Origin: an uncultured Paracoccaceae bacterium
Lineage (GTDB): Bacteria > Pseudomonadota > Alphaproteobacteria > Rhodobacterales > Rhodobacteraceae
DNA length: 64,000 nucleotides
Direction: 5' to 3'
NCBI GenBank assembly: GCA_947497065.1
Contig: CANMEQ010000001.1
Span: 448,208 to 512,207, forward strand
The notes beneath the pieces were generated by a model. It had not been told where the DNA came from, did not search any database, and saw only the letters and a program-made list of their open reading frames with translations. A program made the translations under genes and the position numbers. Shown here one piece after another: positions 35,242 to 45,345 of this stretch. Each line of letters opens with the position of its first letter. Position 1 is the first letter of the stretch.

Positions 35242-36390
35242 TTAACCGATCTGTGCTGACATTGCTGAACTTTTCCGCGCCGCTGCATAGGCAAGCCCTG
35301 CAAAAATCACACCAGCGGCACAAATCACAACGCTCACCCCCACGATCCCCCACAGGTTTCCCGCCACCAAGGCGTAAATCGGCGTCCCGCTGAACGTCCC
35401 GATATTCCCGATCTGCGCCAGCGCCCCATTGGCCCGCGCCTGCTGCTCTGCGGTCTCGTTCAACTCCGGCACCGCCGCGAAATTCGCCCCCGCCGTCAGC
35501 CCCGTGAAAAACAGCGCCACCAACGCCACCGCGATCGATCCCGTCAGTCCCAAAACCACAAACAACACACCAGCCACCGCAAAACACACGATCGACAAAT
35601 GCGATGCCGCAACCCGCCGCGCCACAAACCCGCTCACAAACGTCCCCGACAGATTCGCCAAAGGCAACACCGCCGTCAACCAAGGCGCACCCAACACACC
35701 GGGCAAAAATGCCACCAGCGCAATGAAGATCGACGTATAAATCCCGTGCCCCAACCCCGGCGCAAACGCCCGCGGCCGCGTGTAAATCGCACGGTGCAAC
35801 ACGGCGACATTGGGAAACACACCGTCCCCCGTCATCACAACCGGCAGCCGCGCGTATAAAATCGGGAAAATCGCCAGCAACAGCAGCCCATGCGCCACAT
35901 AAACCGTGCGCAACCCGCCCCAAGCTTCGATGCTGGGCACCACCAGCGCCAACAGCGCATAGCCCACCCCGAAAAACGTGCCCCACAGCCCCATAACCAC
36001 GGGCTTATCATTGGGCTTCGCCAGCACCGCCATCATCGTCGGCAAGGCCACGACCAGCAACAAATGCCCCATGCCCTCAAAAATCCGGCTCGCCATAAAC
36101 GCCCCGAACGGCATCTCCAGCCCCTGCACCAACGACACACAGGCCGAAAGAACCACCGCAGCCAGAACCGACTGGCGCGCCCCGATCTTGGCCACCAAAA
36201 ATCCGGCCATGGCGCCGCATAAAATGCCCACCACCGACACGCCAGAAACGGCCAACGCAAAAGGGGCCGCCGGATATACCGCCTGCAACCCCTCCAGTGT
36301 CAGGGTTAATTTCGCAAATTGCGCCGCCGCCAAAAGCCCCGTGGACCACAGCAACACAATCATCGGCCATTGAGTTCGAACCTGTGTCAT
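35242..36390 (-). CDS. MFS transporter
   Basis: A 382-residue membrane protein with about twelve hydrophobic segments and the MFS loop pattern GFLVAKIGARQS between helices 2 and 3. It starts MTQVRTQWPMIVLLWSTGLL. Substrate unknown; drug or small-metabolite export types look similar. It lies upstream of uvrA on the same strand with a 92-base gap containing the SOS box, so the two are probably separate units. Confidence 0.88.
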   Translation of the reverse strand: MTQVRTQWPMIVLLWSTGLLAAAQFAKLTLTLEGLQAVYPAAPFALAVSGVSVVGILCGAMAGFLVAKIGARQSVLAAVVLSACVSLVQGLEMPFGAFMASRIFEGMGHLLLVVALPTMMAVLAKPNDKPVVMGLWGTFFGVGYALLALVVPSIEAWGGLRTVYVAHGLLLLAIFPILYARLPVVMTGDGVFPNVAVLHRAIYTRPRAFAPGLGHGIYTSIFIALVAFLPGVLGAPWLTAVLPLANLSGTFVSGFVARRVAASHLSIVCFAVAGVLFVVLGLTGSIAVALVALFFTGLTAGANFAAVPELNETAEQQARANGALAQIGNIGTFSGTPIYALVAGNLWGIVGVSVVICAAGVIFAGLAYAAARKSSAMSAQIG

Positions 36391-36444
36391 GCCTGCTGGC
36401 TACGCCCCAATCCCGCCCGCCGCAACACAAACCCGCCATGCAAA

Positions 36445-36468
36445 AGAGGCGACCCTAGGGCCGCCTCT
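36445..36468 (-). terminator. Terminator of lpdA
   Basis: On the minus strand the stem AGAGGCG / CGCCTCT, extended by the inner CCCTAGGG, is followed by TTTTG. It lies 25 bases past the lpdA stop. Confidence 0.8.
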
Positions 36469-36493
36469 CGAACATCACAAAATATGTGAAGAC

Positions 36494-37885
36494 TTACATA
36501 TGGATAACACGCCCATAGGCATCCAAAACGCTCTCGTGCATCATCTCCGACAGTGTCGGATGCGGGAAAACAGTTTCCATCAGGTCTTCTTCCGTGGTCT
36601 CCAGTTTCCGGCCAATCACATAGCCCTGGATCATCTCGGTCACTTCGGCGCCCACCATATGCGCGCCCAGCAATTCACCGGTTTTCTCGTCGAAAATGGT
36701 TTTCACCATGCCCTCAGGCTCGCCCAGTGCAACCGCTTTGCCATTGCCGATGAACGGGAACCGACCAACCTTGATCTTATACCCCAGCTCTTTGGCTTTC
36801 GCTTCGGTGTAGCCCACCGATGCCACCTGCGGGTGACAATATGTACAGCCCGCAATGGTTTCCGGCTTGATCGGGTGCGCTTTCTGACCACCGATCAGAT
36901 CCGCAACCATCACACCTTCATGGGATGCTTTGTGCGCAAGCCATGGCGCGCCCGCGATATCACCAATCGCATAAACACCTTCAACACCGGTGCGGCAGTA
37001 TTCGTCCGTCACAACATGGGTGCGATCAATCTTCACGCCCAGCTCTTCAAGGCCCAAACCTTCAACGTTACCGACGATCCCAACAGCGGAAATCACCGTG
37101 TCGAATTCCATCTTCTCGATCTTGCCGCCTGTTTCGATATGGGCTGTCACCTTGCCCTTACCCCGATCCAGCTGCTTGACCATGGCTTTCTCCATGATCT
37201 TCATGCCCTGTTTCACAAATTGCTTTTTGGCGAATTTGGAAATGTCTTCATCTTCCACAGGCAACACACGGTCCATAACCTCGACAACCGTCGTGTCAGC
37301 CCCAAGCGTGTTGTAGAAACTCGCGAATTCAATGCCGATCGCACCAGATCCGATGACCAACAGCTTCTTGGGCATCCGCACAGGGTCAAGCGCGGCCTTA
37401 TATGTCCAAACCAGATCACCATCAGCCTCAAGGCCCGGCAATTCACGGGCCCGCGCGCCTGTCGCCACAATGATGTTCTTCGCTGTCAGCTCTTCGGTGC
37501 CTTTGTCGGTTTTGACGCTGACCTTGCCCTTGGCAACGATCTTCGCCTCGCCCATGACAACATCAACCTTGTTCTTTTTGAACAGGCCCTTGATGCCGCC
37601 TTCCATCTGCTTCGCAACACCGCGCGACCGTTTCACAACCGCAGGCAAATCATAATCGATCTTTTCGGCAGACAACCCGAATTCCTTGGCCCGCTCCATC
37701 AGGTGGAACACTTCAGACGACCGCAAAAGCGCCTTCGTGGGGATACAGCCCCAGTTCAGGCAAATCCCGCCCAAATGTTCACGTTCAACAACGCATACTT
37801 TCAATCCCAATTGGGCGCCACGAATTGCAGCGACATAGCCCCCAGGGCCTGCACCAATTACGATCATATCAAAGTTTTGAGCCAC
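36494..37885 (-). CDS. lpdA: Dihydrolipoyl dehydrogenase
   Basis: E3 flavoprotein of 2-oxoacid dehydrogenase complexes and glycine cleavage, reoxidising dihydrolipoamide with NAD. The 463-residue protein has FAD-binding VIGAGPGGYVAAIRGAQLG, redox disulfide GGICLNWGCIPTKALL, an NAD-binding VIGSGAIGIEFAS, and the C-terminal HPTLSEMMHE with the catalytic histidine. It starts with GTG at 37883-37885, preceded by AGGAG. No complex subunits adjoin it. An 18-base palindrome lies just upstream. Confidence 0.97.
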   Translation of the reverse strand: MAQNFDMIVIGAGPGGYVAAIRGAQLGLKVCVVEREHLGGICLNWGCIPTKALLRSSEVFHLMERAKEFGLSAEKIDYDLPAVVKRSRGVAKQMEGGIKGLFKKNKVDVVMGEAKIVAKGKVSVKTDKGTEELTAKNIIVATGARARELPGLEADGDLVWTYKAALDPVRMPKKLLVIGSGAIGIEFASFYNTLGADTTVVEVMDRVLPVEDEDISKFAKKQFVKQGMKIMEKAMVKQLDRGKGKVTAHIETGGKIEKMEFDTVISAVGIVGNVEGLGLEELGVKIDRTHVVTDEYCRTGVEGVYAIGDIAGAPWLAHKASHEGVMVADLIGGQKAHPIKPETIAGCTYCHPQVASVGYTEAKAKELGYKIKVGRFPFIGNGKAVALGEPEGMVKTIFDEKTGELLGAHMVGAEVTEMIQGYVIGRKLETTEEDLMETVFPHPTLSEMMHESVLDAYGRVIHM

Positions 37886-37909
37886 GTTCAGGTTCTCCTC
37901 ATCCGAATT

Positions 37910-37927
37910 TAGTTTAGCATTAAACTA
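37910..37927 (-). promoter_or_regulatory. AT-rich palindrome upstream of lpdA
   Basis: TAGTTTA-GCAT-TAAACTA is a perfect 7-bp dyad with a 4-base spacer, 25 bases before the start codon of lpdA. Its size and AT-rich content resemble MarR-family operators, but I cannot name the regulator. Confidence 0.5.
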
Positions 37928-38006
37928 TATTTTGCGTCAGGGCCAGCAATTGCGCATCAATCCAGCTATGCATCTAGGGCAACCGCAGGGCTTTCAAATC
38001 GCGCAA

Positions 38007-38570
38007 CTAGTCCACGATGCGCAACGCGGCCGCATAGCCTTCGGTCTCGGCCCAGTCTCGCTCCGCCTGCGTGCTCTCTCGGCCAAGCGCCTCATTGCGG
38101 TAGGGAAACCGGCCAAACCTTTGAATAATATAGCGATGTGCCCGCGCGTGCTGCAGATTATTGCCATCCCCATCCAGCCGCTCAGCCATATAGGCCACGC
38201 AGGCGTCTTGATCCGCCATATCCTCGGAATGCATCATCGGCAGATAGAAAAACTGTCGCTGTGGGTGCGGAATTTTCATATCCCACCCGCTCTCGATCGC
38301 ATCATAGGCCACTGCCCGCGCACTTTGATCGGTTGCAAAGGCCTCCGCAGACCCGCGAAACATATTGCGCGGGAACTGGTCCGTTAAGATCAAATAGGCC
38401 AACGCACCCTCAGGCGACATCAACCACAATCCATGCGCCCCTTCACAGGCGTCCCGCCACGCCGGCAAGAACCGCGACCGGATCGTGTCGTCCAAAGTCG
38501 GGTCAGATTTGTACCACCCGCTGGGCCCAACCTCGTCCAACCAAAACTGCAGAATGTCCTCTGGTGTCAT
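38007..38570 (-). CDS. DUF924-family protein
   Basis: A 187-residue cytoplasmic helical protein of the DUF924 family (TPR-like fold), function unknown. Conserved blocks include ILQFWLDEVGPSGWYKSD, ILTDQFPRNMFRGSA and HPQRQFFYLPMMHSED. The start is ATG at 38568-38570, with GAGGGG upstream; the preceding GTG is too close to that site. It is downstream of an MFS gene on the same strand with a 63-base gap. Confidence 0.9.
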   Translation of the reverse strand: MTPEDILQFWLDEVGPSGWYKSDPTLDDTIRSRFLPAWRDACEGAHGLWLMSPEGALAYLILTDQFPRNMFRGSAEAFATDQSARAVAYDAIESGWDMKIPHPQRQFFYLPMMHSEDMADQDACVAYMAERLDGDGNNLQHARAHRYIIQRFGRFPYRNEALGRESTQAERDWAETEGYAAALRIVD

Positions 38571-38633
38571 CACAGCCCCCTCACGCCAACTCCGGTGTGA
38601 AAGGGTCGCAGATCATCCAGCGCGATACAACCG

Positions 38634-39914
38634 CTACGCGCTTTGCACCGCCGCATCATCCTCGGCCTGGTCTTCCAGCTCGGTCTCAATATAAATCTCC
38701 TGCGCAACCTCCATCGCAACAGGCGAAGCATTGGCCATCACTGGCGCATAAGACACCTGATCATCCACAGACACTTCGCTTGGACGCTGCAGCACACGCA
38801 GCAAACCATAGGCCGCCATCGCACTCATCAACACAGTCACCACGCCCCAAAACGCCGATTCCCCGAATTGGCCCATCAAAAAACCAATCAAAACCGGCCC
38901 CATAATTGCCCCAACCCCATTGATAAAAATGAACCCGGCAGACGCCGCAGGCATTTCCTCGTGCTCCAGAAAATCATTCGCATAGGCAATATAAAGCGCA
39001 TAAAGCGGGTTCGAAGACCCGCCCACCAAGGCCGCGCCAACGAGCAACATCGTGTAATCCCCAGCGCTCACCCACGCCGCCGCCGCCCCAAACGCACCAA
39101 TGGCAGACACCGCAATAATCAATAAACGGCGGTCCATCCGGTCCGACAACCAGCCAATCGGATACTGCGCCAAAAGCGCCGCGATATAAATCACCGACAC
39201 CAGCACAGAAATCTGCGCCACCGACAGGCCCACCTGCGTGCCATACACAGCCGTCATCCCGAATTGCGCCGCAAACACACCGCCCAACAAAAACATCCCC
39301 ACCGAGGCCGAAGGCGATGTTTCAATCAAATTGCGCAACCGCATCGGCTTCGTCGCCTCAAACGCAGGCGTCGGCTGAACCGACAGCAAAATCGGCGCAA
39401 ACGCCAAGCTCACCAAGACCGACGGAATGATAAACAACGTGTACCCGCTCGCATCGCCAAACCCCAAAATACCTTGGGCCACAACAATCCCGCTCATCTG
39501 CGCCAGCATATAAACCGACAGCGACTGCCCCCGATTTTCATTGGTCGACGCGTTGTTCAACCAGCTCTCCGCCGTCACATAAACGCCCGAAAAACAAAAC
39601 CCGATCACGACCCGCCCCAAGGTCCAGGCCCAAACCTCAACCAACACCGGATACAAAATCAAAATCGCCGAAATCGTCGAGCCAAGCGCCGCAAACACCC
39701 GCACATGCCCCACGCGCCGGATCATCTCAGGCGCCAATTGCGACCCGCCCAAAAACCCTAGAAAATACGCCGACATTACGATCGACATCTCAAAGGTCGA
39801 AAAGCTCTCGATGCCCCCACGCACGCCCAGCAACGTGCCCTGCAGCCCGTTGCCCACCATCAGCATGAACATGCCCAAAAACAGCGCCCATGACGCGAAA
39901 AATACTTTAACCAT
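38634..39914 (-). CDS. MFS transporter, YcaD-like
   Basis: A 426-residue major facilitator with about twelve membrane helices. The helix 2-3 loop reads GSQLAPEMIRRVGHVRVFA, and YVTAESWLNNASTNENRGQS in the middle is typical of the YcaD-like subgroup. A hydrophilic acidic C-terminal tail of about 45 residues follows the last helix. Substrate unknown. The 174-base gap upstream (39915-40088) holds short inverted repeats around GACGACACACGTC but no clear promoter. Confidence 0.9.
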   Translation of the reverse strand: MVKVFFASWALFLGMFMLMVGNGLQGTLLGVRGGIESFSTFEMSIVMSAYFLGFLGGSQLAPEMIRRVGHVRVFAALGSTISAILILYPVLVEVWAWTLGRVVIGFCFSGVYVTAESWLNNASTNENRGQSLSVYMLAQMSGIVVAQGILGFGDASGYTLFIIPSVLVSLAFAPILLSVQPTPAFEATKPMRLRNLIETSPSASVGMFLLGGVFAAQFGMTAVYGTQVGLSVAQISVLVSVIYIAALLAQYPIGWLSDRMDRRLLIIAVSAIGAFGAAAAWVSAGDYTMLLVGAALVGGSSNPLYALYIAYANDFLEHEEMPAASAGFIFINGVGAIMGPVLIGFLMGQFGESAFWGVVTVLMSAMAAYGLLRVLQRPSEVSVDDQVSYAPVMANASPVAMEVAQEIYIETELEDQAEDDAAVQSA

Positions 39915-40088
39915 TGCCCGTTCCTTTGAGCCTGAGGGACATTAACACACCTAAAGAGTGTGCCTTCAGGATGGCCCCCTAAAGACGACACACGTCGCAC
40001 GCAATGAGTCGTTTTTATCGCACGAAAGGATTAAGCGAAACTTAGCCGCAGCCCGGGCAAACAGCCAAGCCCACAGCCCCTAAATCGC

Positions 40089-41135
40089 TCAAGGCAACAG
40101 GATCGAGCTGTCCCCATAGCTGAAAAATCTGTATTCATTTTCAATGGCATGCGCGTAAATTTCGCGAATACGCTCCACACCCATCAAGGCACTCACCAAC
40201 ATCATCAACGTCGACTTCGGCAGGTGAAAATTCGTCATCAACCCATCGGCAATCTGAAACTCAAACCCCGGCGTGATGAAAATATCCGTCTCGCCTTCCC
40301 ACGGGGCCAATGCCCCACCGGCCGCCGCACTTTCAATCAACCGCAGCGCTGTGGTACCCACGGGGATCACCCGCCCGCCCGCGGCCTTGGTGGCCTCAAT
40401 CTCCGCCACGGCCTGCGCCGACACATGGCCCCACTCCGCATGCATCTTGTGGTCCGAGACATCATCCACCTTCACCGGCAAAAATGTCCCCGCCCCCACA
40501 TGCAGCGTCACATGGGTAAACGTCACGCCCATCGCGGCCAAATCATCCAACAACCACTGCTCGAAATGCAGCGATGCTGTGGGCGCGGCCACAGCCCCTG
40601 CATTTTGCGCCCACACAGTTTGATAATCCGTTAAATCCTGCGCATCTGCCGCCCGTTTGGCGGCAATATAGGGGGGCAAAGGCATGGCCCCTGCGGCATT
40701 CAACGCCGCATCAAAATCATCGCCCGTCAGGTTAAACTGCAAATACCCCGTTGTGTCTTCACGCCGCACGAACGTCGCCCGCAACTCGGGCGAAAACACA
40801 ATCTCTTCGCCCTCTTTCACCTTGCGCAACGGCTTGACCAATGCCGCCCAAGTGCCGTCCGCCTGCGGCTCCAACAACGTCACCTCGATCTTGGCAATCC
40901 CATCGCCACTGGTCGTCTCCCGCGTCCGCGTCCCAAACAGGCGCGCGGGGATCACCTTGGTGTCGTTCAGCACCAACCGGTCTCCGGCCCGCAAAACATC
41001 CACCAAATCGCGCACCACCCGATCCTGCGTCTGCGCCCCGTTGGCGACCAACAACTTGGCCGAGGTCCGCGGCCGCGCCGGGCGCACAGCGATCAGGTCT
41101 TCGGGCAACTCAAAATCAAACTCGCTCAGCTTCAT
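40089..41135 (-). CDS. queA: S-adenosylmethionine:tRNA ribosyltransferase-isomerase
   Basis: Transfers the ribosyl group of SAM to preQ1-modified tRNA, making epoxyqueuosine. The 348-residue protein has the conserved [11 protein letters not shown] start, [29 protein letters not shown] and an internal [12 protein letters not shown] block. It starts 9 bases after the AsmA-like gene stop, so it may be cotranscribed with it. No other queuosine genes are in the window. Confidence 0.97.
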   Translation of the reverse strand: MKLSEFDFELPEDLIAVRPARPRTSAKLLVANGAQTQDRVVRDLVDVLRAGDRLVLNDTKVIPARLFGTRTRETTSGDGIAKIEVTLLEPQADGTWAALVKPLRKVKEGEEIVFSPELRATFVRREDTTGYLQFNLTGDDFDAALNAAGAMPLPPYIAAKRAADAQDLTDYQTVWAQNAGAVAAPTASLHFEQWLLDDLAAMGVTFTHVTLHVGAGTFLPVKVDDVSDHKMHAEWGHVSAQAVAEIEATKAAGGRVIPVGTTALRLIESAAAGGALAPWEGETDIFITPGFEFQIADGLMTNFHLPKSTLMMLVSALMGVERIREIYAHAIENEYRFFSYGDSSILLP

Positions 41136-41144
41136 CGCGGGGTC

Positions 41145-44100
41145 CTATTGCTCAACAGTGGGCGGGGCGCGTCGGAAAATCTCGCGGAACATTCCGGGCG
41201 TCAACGCCGACAGCGGATTGACCGAAACCTGCGGATTGTCAACGGCCCCCCGCAGGTTGAAATTGAACCCGATCAACCCTTCGCCACGGCGCGTGAACAC
41301 AGCCCCAATGCCGTTCACCAAATAGAATGGCGATACAACACCTTGAAAATCCAAAACCTTTTGCACCTGATTATAGATGCCATCCAATGAAATCCCAATC
41401 GATGGCCCCACCGCGCTGGCCTCTGTCACGATCACCCGCGCCGGTGTCAGGCGGAATTTCGCATCCACATCCCGAAACATCAGCCCCTGCCCATCCAACT
41501 GCGTGATCAGCCCCACGACCGACACCGCATCCAGCAAGGACGCCAAGGCAGGCGCCCCCTGAACCCGCAAATCTCGCCCCACAACCGTGCCATCATAGGT
41601 GCCCTCGGCCCCCGTCGGAATAAGCGTCAACTGCATCCGCCCGTTCAACGCCCCAGGGATCAGGCCCGTCGCACGCAGCAAGGCCCCCGCATCGTCGCTA
41701 TCAATCCGCACCGCCGAGCCTCCGTTCACCGGCACCAAGGTCCCGCGCACCGGGGCGCCGCCATTTACATCCCCTGTAAAGTCCCCCTGAAACCCACCGG
41801 TCGAGGAAAACGAGCCCCGAAAATTATCCAAGAAAATCGAATCCGTAATCCGCAACCGGTCCAGCGCAATCTCCATCGGGCCGCCCTGCCCGCCACGGCC
41901 CCCGCCGCCGGTTCCACCAAAATTCGCAGACCGTAGATCAAGGGTTCCACCAGCAATCTGAACCTCAGCCGCCCGCCCTTGCCCGCGCCCCACCAAAACC
42001 ACAGGCGCATTCAGCCAGCCGCCCAGCCGAACCCGCTCAAACGCCGCGCGCTGCAATCCGCCGCCCTGCGCCAAAGTGATCGATCCGCTCGTCTCCAGCC
42101 CCGGCGCAGACACGGCCAACCGGTCAATCCGCGGCGTACCACCCAAGCGCCCCTCAATCGTCAACGACCCCGACTGCGACCGCGCCTTCGACCATCCAAC
42201 ACCCGCCAACGACAGCCCAATGCCTTGCAAATTCGACGTCAGCGTAAAATCAGGCTGCGCCGGATCCGACAGGTCCAACGCAATCCGCCCCGGCCCCTCG
42301 CCCGTCACCATCCCCGACGGCAGGTTCACATTAAACGTCTCCAAAAACGCAGGCCCAATGGTCACATCCGCAACCACCCGCGCCGTCCCCTCAGACCCAG
42401 GCCCCAATGCGCGCGAAAACGTCGCCGTCCCGCCCGTGCCTCCAATTCGCATCGGCCCCGACACCACCAAACTCTCCGGATCAACCTGCACCTGAACCCG
42501 CGACGCCGTCAGCACTTGCCCCGGCACCAACACCTCAGACCGCACATCCCGCACAGTCGCAACCGCCCGCCAACTGCGCTCCTGCGGCGTCACATCCCGC
42601 CCCAGCGGCGTCCTGATCGCGGCCGAAATCTGCGCCCGCCCTTGGACAAAACTCACTGGCAAATCCGAAGCCTTGAGCACCCCAAACGGCTCCAAATTCA
42701 GCACCGACATCACCGCCGTCATGCCGCCCGCCAGCTCCAAATCAATCTCTGCGGGCGCACGCGGCCCGGTCTGCGGGATCACAAATGTGCTGCCCGCCAA
42801 CCCAATCCGCCCCCCTTGCGGCGCCGCCACATGCCCGTCACTCAACTCCAACGCCAGCCGCTTACCCACAATCGACAGCGTCCCAACCGCCCCCTCAATC
42901 GGCGGCATCGTCCGCATGAACCCGATCTCGGCATCGCGAAACTCACTGCTCAGCGCAAACTGCGGCGCCCCCTCCGGCTGCCCGCGAAACGCAACACTCA
43001 CATCCCGCAGCGTCCCGCCCCTCAGGTTCTCCCCCAACCAGCCGCGCGTCTTCGCCGCCGCAGCCTCCGGCCAGTAAGCCAACACCTGCTCCGTCTGCAC
43101 CGCCTCCGCCTGCGCATCGAGCGACACCGTCCACCCATCGGTCGCGGCCCGCACCCGCCCGCGCATCAACACCGGCACCTCATCGGCCACAAAAACCGCC
43201 TCGCCAATGTCCAACGTGAACGGATCCAACCGCAGCCTAAAATCGGCACTGCTGTCCGTCACCCCGATGGGCCGGTCAAACATATCCTGTGCCAGCACCG
43301 TCACCTCCGACAGCGAAACCTGCCCCAACAACGTCTCAGGCCGCCCATTGGTGTAATCGCGCAAATAGGTCTGCGCCGCGCCGGACACCCGCCCTAACGC
43401 CGTATCAATTTCAATCAAATCAAAGCTCAACCGCTCCGCCACCGGATCGTAACTCAAGTAGGTCTGCGCCGATTGAAACGGGATCGGCTTGGTCTGCGCC
43501 GTGGGCTGCAACTCGCCCGCGCCAATCTGCAACGTGGCCGACAGAGACGACACAACCCCACTGTCATCCAACTCGCCGCGCATCGACCCCGAAATCGGCG
43601 CATCCAGCACCCCCAACCACGACAGGATCGGCGCCTGACTGGCAATATCCGGGGCCGCCGCATCGGTGATCCGCAACCCCAAACTGGCGGTGCTGCTGCC
43701 ACGGGGGCTGTCATAACTCAGCTCCGCCGAGGTCACATAAGACCGCCCCGACAGCAGCGCAATATCCGCCCGCAACGCCAGATCGTCCTCGCTGACATCC
43801 AGCGCAATCCGCCCCCCATCAATCACCCAAGAGCGTCCGGCCCGCGCATCGGTGTAATTGATAATCACGCCCTCGGCGCGCACCGCCTCCAATGCTTCCA
43901 ACGCGGCCACTTCAAACGCCGCATCCACCTGCTCCAGCAACCCGATAAACCCGTCCGCCGCCGCAAGCTCCGCGCCGCCTTGGCGAAACGCAAACGCCAT
44001 CGACCCGTCACTGGCGCGCCGCAACGCAATCTGCGCGCCCTCAATCTCAATCTCCTGCGCCAGCACCCGCCCCTTCAGCGCACCGCGCGGCGACAGCAAT

Positions 44101-44504
44101 CCATCGATGCGGGGCACTTCCGCCAAAATCCCCCCGTCTGCGTCGCGCAAAACCGCATCGCGCAGCACCAACCGGGGGTGCAAATCCTTGCCCACGGTGA
44201 TCTTCATGTCCCCGAACCCCAAAGACCCGCCCGCCAAAACCGCCTCAGCGCGCGCCTCAACATCCCGCACGATCCAGCTGGGGGCCGTCACCTCTTGTCC
44301 GATCAGCAAAAATGCGCCCACGGCGACCATCAGCACGGGCGCCAACGCAATCAAACAGACCGCGCGCACCCCAAAATACAGCCGCCACCACGCAGACCGA
44401 CGTCTGCGCTTAGGCGCTGGCGTCTGCGCAGCCCCCTCCGCCGAAGCCTGTTTTTGCTCCGTTTGCGCCGCGTCTTGCGTATTTTCTTCGCTGCTCTGCA
44501 TCAT
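41145..44504 (-). CDS. AsmA/YhdP-like large envelope protein
   Basis: A 1119-residue protein with an acidic cytoplasmic N-terminus, a basic cluster (PKRRRRSAWWRLYFG), one membrane helix (about residues 45-70) and a very long periplasmic region. That region is of repeated beta-strand character (DUF3971-like, with AsmA-like C-terminal repeats). Such proteins are thought to form bridges that move phospholipids between the inner and outer membranes. The C-terminus (IGFNFNLRGAVDNPQVSVNP) is typical of the family. Divergent from bcp and followed by queA. Confidence 0.88.
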   Translation of the reverse strand: MMQSSEENTQDAAQTEQKQASAEGAAQTPAPKRRRRSAWWRLYFGVRAVCLIALAPVLMVAVGAFLLIGQEVTAPSWIVRDVEARAEAVLAGGSLGFGDMKITVGKDLHPRLVLRDAVLRDADGGILAEVPRIDGLLSPRGALKGRVLAQEIEIEGAQIALRRASDGSMAFAFRQGGAELAAADGFIGLLEQVDAAFEVAALEALEAVRAEGVIINYTDARAGRSWVIDGGRIALDVSEDDLALRADIALLSGRSYVTSAELSYDSPRGSSTASLGLRITDAAAPDIASQAPILSWLGVLDAPISGSMRGELDDSGVVSSLSATLQIGAGELQPTAQTKPIPFQSAQTYLSYDPVAERLSFDLIEIDTALGRVSGAAQTYLRDYTNGRPETLLGQVSLSEVTVLAQDMFDRPIGVTDSSADFRLRLDPFTLDIGEAVFVADEVPVLMRGRVRAATDGWTVSLDAQAEAVQTEQVLAYWPEAAAAKTRGWLGENLRGGTLRDVSVAFRGQPEGAPQFALSSEFRDAEIGFMRTMPPIEGAVGTLSIVGKRLALELSDGHVAAPQGGRIGLAGSTFVIPQTGPRAPAEIDLELAGGMTAVMSVLNLEPFGVLKASDLPVSFVQGRAQISAAIRTPLGRDVTPQERSWRAVATVRDVRSEVLVPGQVLTASRVQVQVDPESLVVSGPMRIGGTGGTATFSRALGPGSEGTARVVADVTIGPAFLETFNVNLPSGMVTGEGPGRIALDLSDPAQPDFTLTSNLQGIGLSLAGVGWSKARSQSGSLTIEGRLGGTPRIDRLAVSAPGLETSGSITLAQGGGLQRAAFERVRLGGWLNAPVVLVGRGQGRAAEVQIAGGTLDLRSANFGGTGGGGRGGQGGPMEIALDRLRITDSIFLDNFRGSFSSTGGFQGDFTGDVNGGAPVRGTLVPVNGGSAVRIDSDDAGALLRATGLIPGALNGRMQLTLIPTGAEGTYDGTVVGRDLRVQGAPALASLLDAVSVVGLITQLDGQGLMFRDVDAKFRLTPARVIVTEASAVGPSIGISLDGIYNQVQKVLDFQGVVSPFYLVNGIGAVFTRRGEGLIGFNFNLRGAVDNPQVSVNPLSALTPGMFREIFRRAPPTVEQ

Positions 44505-44568
44505 TGCTCTTTATATTCGCCGCACGCGTCCTACAACGCAAAGGGAAAGCTGATCGAAAGGACCCCCT

Positions 44569-45030
44569 ATGTCAGACCTCGCCGAAGGCATGCCCGCCCC
44601 CGCCGTCTCTTTGCCCCGCGATGGTGGCGATATCGTGACCCTGTCGGACATTTCCGGCCCTGTCGTGCTCTATTTCTACCCCCGCGACGACACGCCCGGC
44701 TGCACCAAAGAAGCGATCGGCTTCACCGAACAACTCGACGCCTACGCAGCCTCCGGCGCGACGGTCTTGGGCGTCTCCAAAGACACGGTCGCCAAACATG
44801 AAAAATTCATCACCAAGCACGATCTGAAAATCGCCCTGCTGTCCGATGAAAACGGTGACGTCTGCGAACGCTACGGTGTCTGGGTCGAGAAGAACATGTA
44901 CGGCAAAACATACTTCGGCATCGAACGTGCGACCTTCTTGATCAACGACGGCAAGATCGCGAAGATCTGGCGCAAGGTCAAAGTGCCCGGCCACGTGGAC
45001 GCGGTCCTCGAAGCGGTCCAAGCGCTGTAA
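44569..45030 (+). CDS. bcp: Thioredoxin-dependent peroxiredoxin, Bcp/PrxQ type
   Basis: Reduces hydrogen peroxide and organic hydroperoxides. The 153-residue protein has the peroxidatic cysteine in PRDDTPGCTKEAIGF. There is no cysteine five residues later, so it lacks the CxxxxC pair; a possible resolving cysteine is in GDVCERYGVW. The ATG has AGGA upstream. It stands alone; the 315-base gap downstream carries repeats described separately. Confidence 0.95.
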   Translation: MSDLAEGMPAPAVSLPRDGGDIVTLSDISGPVVLYFYPRDDTPGCTKEAIGFTEQLDAYAASGATVLGVSKDTVAKHEKFITKHDLKIALLSDENGDVCERYGVWVEKNMYGKTYFGIERATFLINDGKIAKIWRKVKVPGHVDAVLEAVQAL

Positions 45031-45345
45031 CTGTCACGCAGCCTCAGTCTGCGAAACCTCTCTTCGGGCGGCGTTCCGCCCCAAGACCTCTGCCCCCAGT
45101 GGCCCCTGAATGGCCCCCCAAAATCTCAAATCGGGCCTTCGAAGCGTTAAAATGTCCCAAACGCCGCATTAACATTTCTTAAGGTGGCGGTAACACATCC
45201 AGACATCCCCCAGACTTGGCAAATTCGTTAACAAAAATCGCTCGCACATTCCCAAAAATGGGTTCAGACCCATACCAGAGCAATACCAGACCCATACCCG
45301 AACCATATGCTGGTATTTCAGCCCCACGGCAGGTAACCAGCGGCC
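45031..45345 (+). promoter_or_regulatory. Gene-free region with ATACCAG repeats before the DUF455 gene
   Basis: No gene is visible in 315 bases. After bcp there is a short GC hairpin (GGGCGG / CCGCCC, 45066-45081) without a T-tract. CAGACCCATACC then occurs twice (45265-45276, 45287-45298), so ATACCAG appears at 45272-45278 and 45283-45289 and inverted as CTGGTAT at 45310-45316. The last copy is 30 bases before the start codon. TCGTTAACAAA (45225-45235) recurs upstream of the M23 gene. The repeats look like an operator set for an unknown regulator. Confidence 0.5.

Noticed and set aside
45169-45182. TTAACATTTCTTAA as a CtrA box
   Set aside because: The half-sites are 6 bases apart instead of 7 and the sequence is an isolated AT-rich patch, so the match is not good enough.
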